Made by a program: the position numbers and the translations under genes
Shown here: positions 42,390 through 44,712 of the stretch, piece after piece
How the letters are laid out: each line of letters starts with the position of its first letter
Numbering within the stretch: the first letter of the stretch is position 1
NCBI GenBank assembly: GCA_004151065.3
Contig: NWUY0305066792.1
Coordinates: 1 to 44,712 of the forward strand
Source of the DNA: Larix sibirica
Taxonomy: Eukaryota > Streptophyta > Pinopsida > Pinales > Pinaceae
Reading direction: 5' to 3'
Length of the DNA: 44,712 nucleotides
Notes under the pieces: model-generated
Told to the model about the DNA's origin: nothing
Database searches by the model: none
The model's input: the letters and a program-made list of their open reading frames with translations, nothing else

Positions 42390-44712
42390 AGAACGATATG
42401 TATTGCCCATTTCACCAGTGTAATCATGAAGCTGAGTACAAGCACCTAGTTAATGAAGCTGGATAGGTATCATGCTTGATCAACCTTACCAATACTGATG
42501 TAGTATCACCATTACTCATATTATATCCTTTTTATAGTAGTAATTATAGAACAGAACAGTCAGCTTATCCATACATTACAACACTAACTATACCTGTAGT
42601 ATTTGAAATATGTTACTTACTCGTATCAACTTGCATGGTTATAGCTAATCAATGTACTCCTATCAGCTTAAGCTCTTTCATCATAGTTAAGCAAGTAAGC
42701 TATATAAATAAGTAAGAGGTAATAAAACGTATACGTTCACAACAGCTATATCAGTAATCAATAAGGTGTCGATACTTTGGTACCTGTTACAAGCTTAGCA
42801 CAGTAATGGAAATAGAGTTACTACAATGCAGTTACATCACCTTATATGGAGTCATTGGTGTCCAGATTCAGATCACTTGATTGAGTCAACACATTGGGCT
42901 TGGAGTTCACATATCTGTAGAATATGGAGATTACACTTTTATTATATTAGTATAAACACCATTAATTAGCTTATGTTGCATATTCACTGTAATTATTAGT
43001 ACTACTATACATACTCACTGTATTTGGGCCTTAACCTGTGATACAACTATGATAGTTAACCTCGTACTCATACTACTGGTATCCCCATTTATTAGGCTCT
43101 ATTGAGACGTGTTTAGAAACAGGTGAATTCCAATAAGCTAGTACTGTTTCCATGATGCCGAAGCTAATTATATAGAAACATAGTACTAATGCTTACCTAT
43201 TGACAATGAATACAATGTGTTATAACCTTGGACTCTTATCGTATTCCTTATAAGCTTATCTTAGTATCAATTCCATTAGTATTACAGATAAAACTAGTAA
43301 GGAAGCTGAGTAAGATTACAGGAATAAGCTTACACTAGATCAGCTCTTAGTAATGAGTACAGCTTACATCAAGCGGGTTCATAAGAGTAATGGTTACGAT
43401 ACTAGTAATTATAGTAATAGCCATAGAGTATTCGTTATTTACATAATAAGTGATATCATGTAGAAGCTGTAATAGGTTATGGAATAGTGATAAGGTATCA
43501 TTAGGGTGGCTTAGTAATATAAACTCTCTATTTCCCCTAATCACTTACACCACTTACTTATATCTACAAGCTTTGTAATAGTTTAAGTAAAAAGAAAGCA
43601 TGGTAATGATTAGAGTTTAAACACTAATGGTAATAGCTTTACTGTAAACTATGTTATGCTGAATGTGCATATCCAAAGTAACAACCATATTCGATCTACT
43701 AGTACAGGATAGTGGAAAGCTTAGCTTGTATTACAAGGGTAACGTATCTTACCTTTATCTGGTAACGTGTTTCAATAGTTATAGTTAACTCATTACGATT
43801 AGACTTATGTTGCTTCTATTTCCATCATTATAAGTACTGTAACTCAATGGAGATGCTACTAGTGAATCACTTTTCAACAAGCTTGGTTCCATATGGGTTT
43901 ATACTACTAGTATAAGGATAAGTAACACTAATAAATAGCATGGTTATACTCCATGTTCATCACTAACTATCCGTGTTTGTTCTAATCCCATATGTAAGTA
44001 GTACTTCATTGTTTAGAAACAGGTATACTAGCTTGGTTACCTATATTAGATATAACACCATTGGTACTGTGATAAGAGTAAGTCCAATGATTACACTATA
44101 TTAGTACAGGGCAATGTAAGCTCAATAGTAACAACATGCTTAGTGAGCAGGATACCAGTGTTGAAAGCTGATCCTTAGTTATGCTCTTAATTCAGAACAG
44201 GTAAAAAGAGTATAAACATAGTGGATTCCACAGAAGTAATGCTATACTAGTTGTCATAGATAGTGTTATGTTTAAGTATCTTAGTAATAAGTACTCTATT
44301 TCTATTCTACCCATATGAATCAACACCGTAGATGATACAGAGAACATAGGAGAACATGGTCAATCCATTCCACATATTCCCTAATATATTGGTTACAATT
44401 ATGTACAAACTAGTAATGGTGATCATTGATATCATAACTACGACGAACAGTACAAATAAAGCTGCTTGTAACATGTGGTTTAGCCTAGTTATGCTTGAAT
44501 AGCAGTATTACAGATACTTGTATCATTATTATTATTGTCTAAGCTCATATGCTATTAGTACTAGTTTATATGGAGTTAATACAAAGGGTGTGTACAGGTA
44601 TGATATAAGGTAAAGGTTAGAAAGCTGACTACCATACATACTGGAATAGTTAAGCAAACCCATATAAGGATCATAGTGTAATATGGACACAAAGTAAGCA
44701 CTAATGGGAACA
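42390..44712. repeat. TpA-rich word-biased island C (runs off the window)
   Basis: The final 2.3 kb has the same features as islands A and B. Row 43381 holds 13 TA steps, ACTAGT appears about 8 times by eye, and frames are short. The vocabulary is closest to island B: agctta, catggtaa, ctagtataagg (also at about 30630 in island B) and gtttagaaacaggt, which occurs at about 43108 and 44011. The island has no visible right edge. Confidence 0.6.

Overview
The window looks like non-coding spacer DNA from a very large plant organelle genome, most likely the mitochondrial genome of a seed plant with an expanded mitogenome. This is an inference. The grounds are a patchwork of GC-mixed spacer with phrases common in plant mitochondrial DNA (purine-rich 'accaaagggagg' and 'gaagggagggcaagg' stretches, many short hairpins), decayed fragments of plant Ty3/gypsy retrotransposons, and repeats at many scales. 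Repeat-rich nuclear DNA from a large plant genome is the main alternative. I could not recognise any intact respiratory, ribosomal-protein, rRNA or tRNA gene. Almost all ATG-initiated open frames are below 120 codons and look like noise. The only confident protein homologies are two broken reverse-transcriptase (RT) fragments.

Layout. 1-3.3 kb is spacer with decayed coding-like tracts on the minus strand (about 1.35-1.81 kb) and a perfect 21-bp tandem duplication. About 3.34-10.69 kb is the first of three unusual TpA-rich islands (A). 10.7-16.9 kb is spacer with word-biased degenerate repeats and most copies of a dispersed ~30-bp motif. 17.1-18.8 kb holds two Ty3/gypsy RT fragments pointing at each other, with a Gln-rich decayed frame between them. 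18.95-20.0 kb and 21.1-21.3 kb hold coding-like tracts rich in Pro/Asp/Val or Ser/Thr/Gly/Ala/Tyr. 22-25.9 kb is spacer with degenerate repeats and one arm of a ~190-bp inverted repeat. About 26.1-30.7 kb is island B. 30.7-37.2 kb is ordinary spacer with a nested hairpin at 36.5 kb. 37.2-38.3 kb is the longest Ser/Thr/Gly-rich decayed tract. 39.2-39.4 kb is the second arm of the inverted repeat. 40.3-42.1 kb holds three different degenerate short-word arrays. About 42.4 kb to the end is island C, which runs out of the window.

The unifying picture is inferred. This DNA seems to be built from short words that were amplified, scattered and then decayed, each stretch with its own 'dialect'. The most unusual parts are the three islands, where the TpA step is about twice as frequent as in the flanks by hand count and ACTAGT is strongly enriched, and the recurring RNY-periodic coding-like tracts. 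No gene set here forms an operon or pathway.
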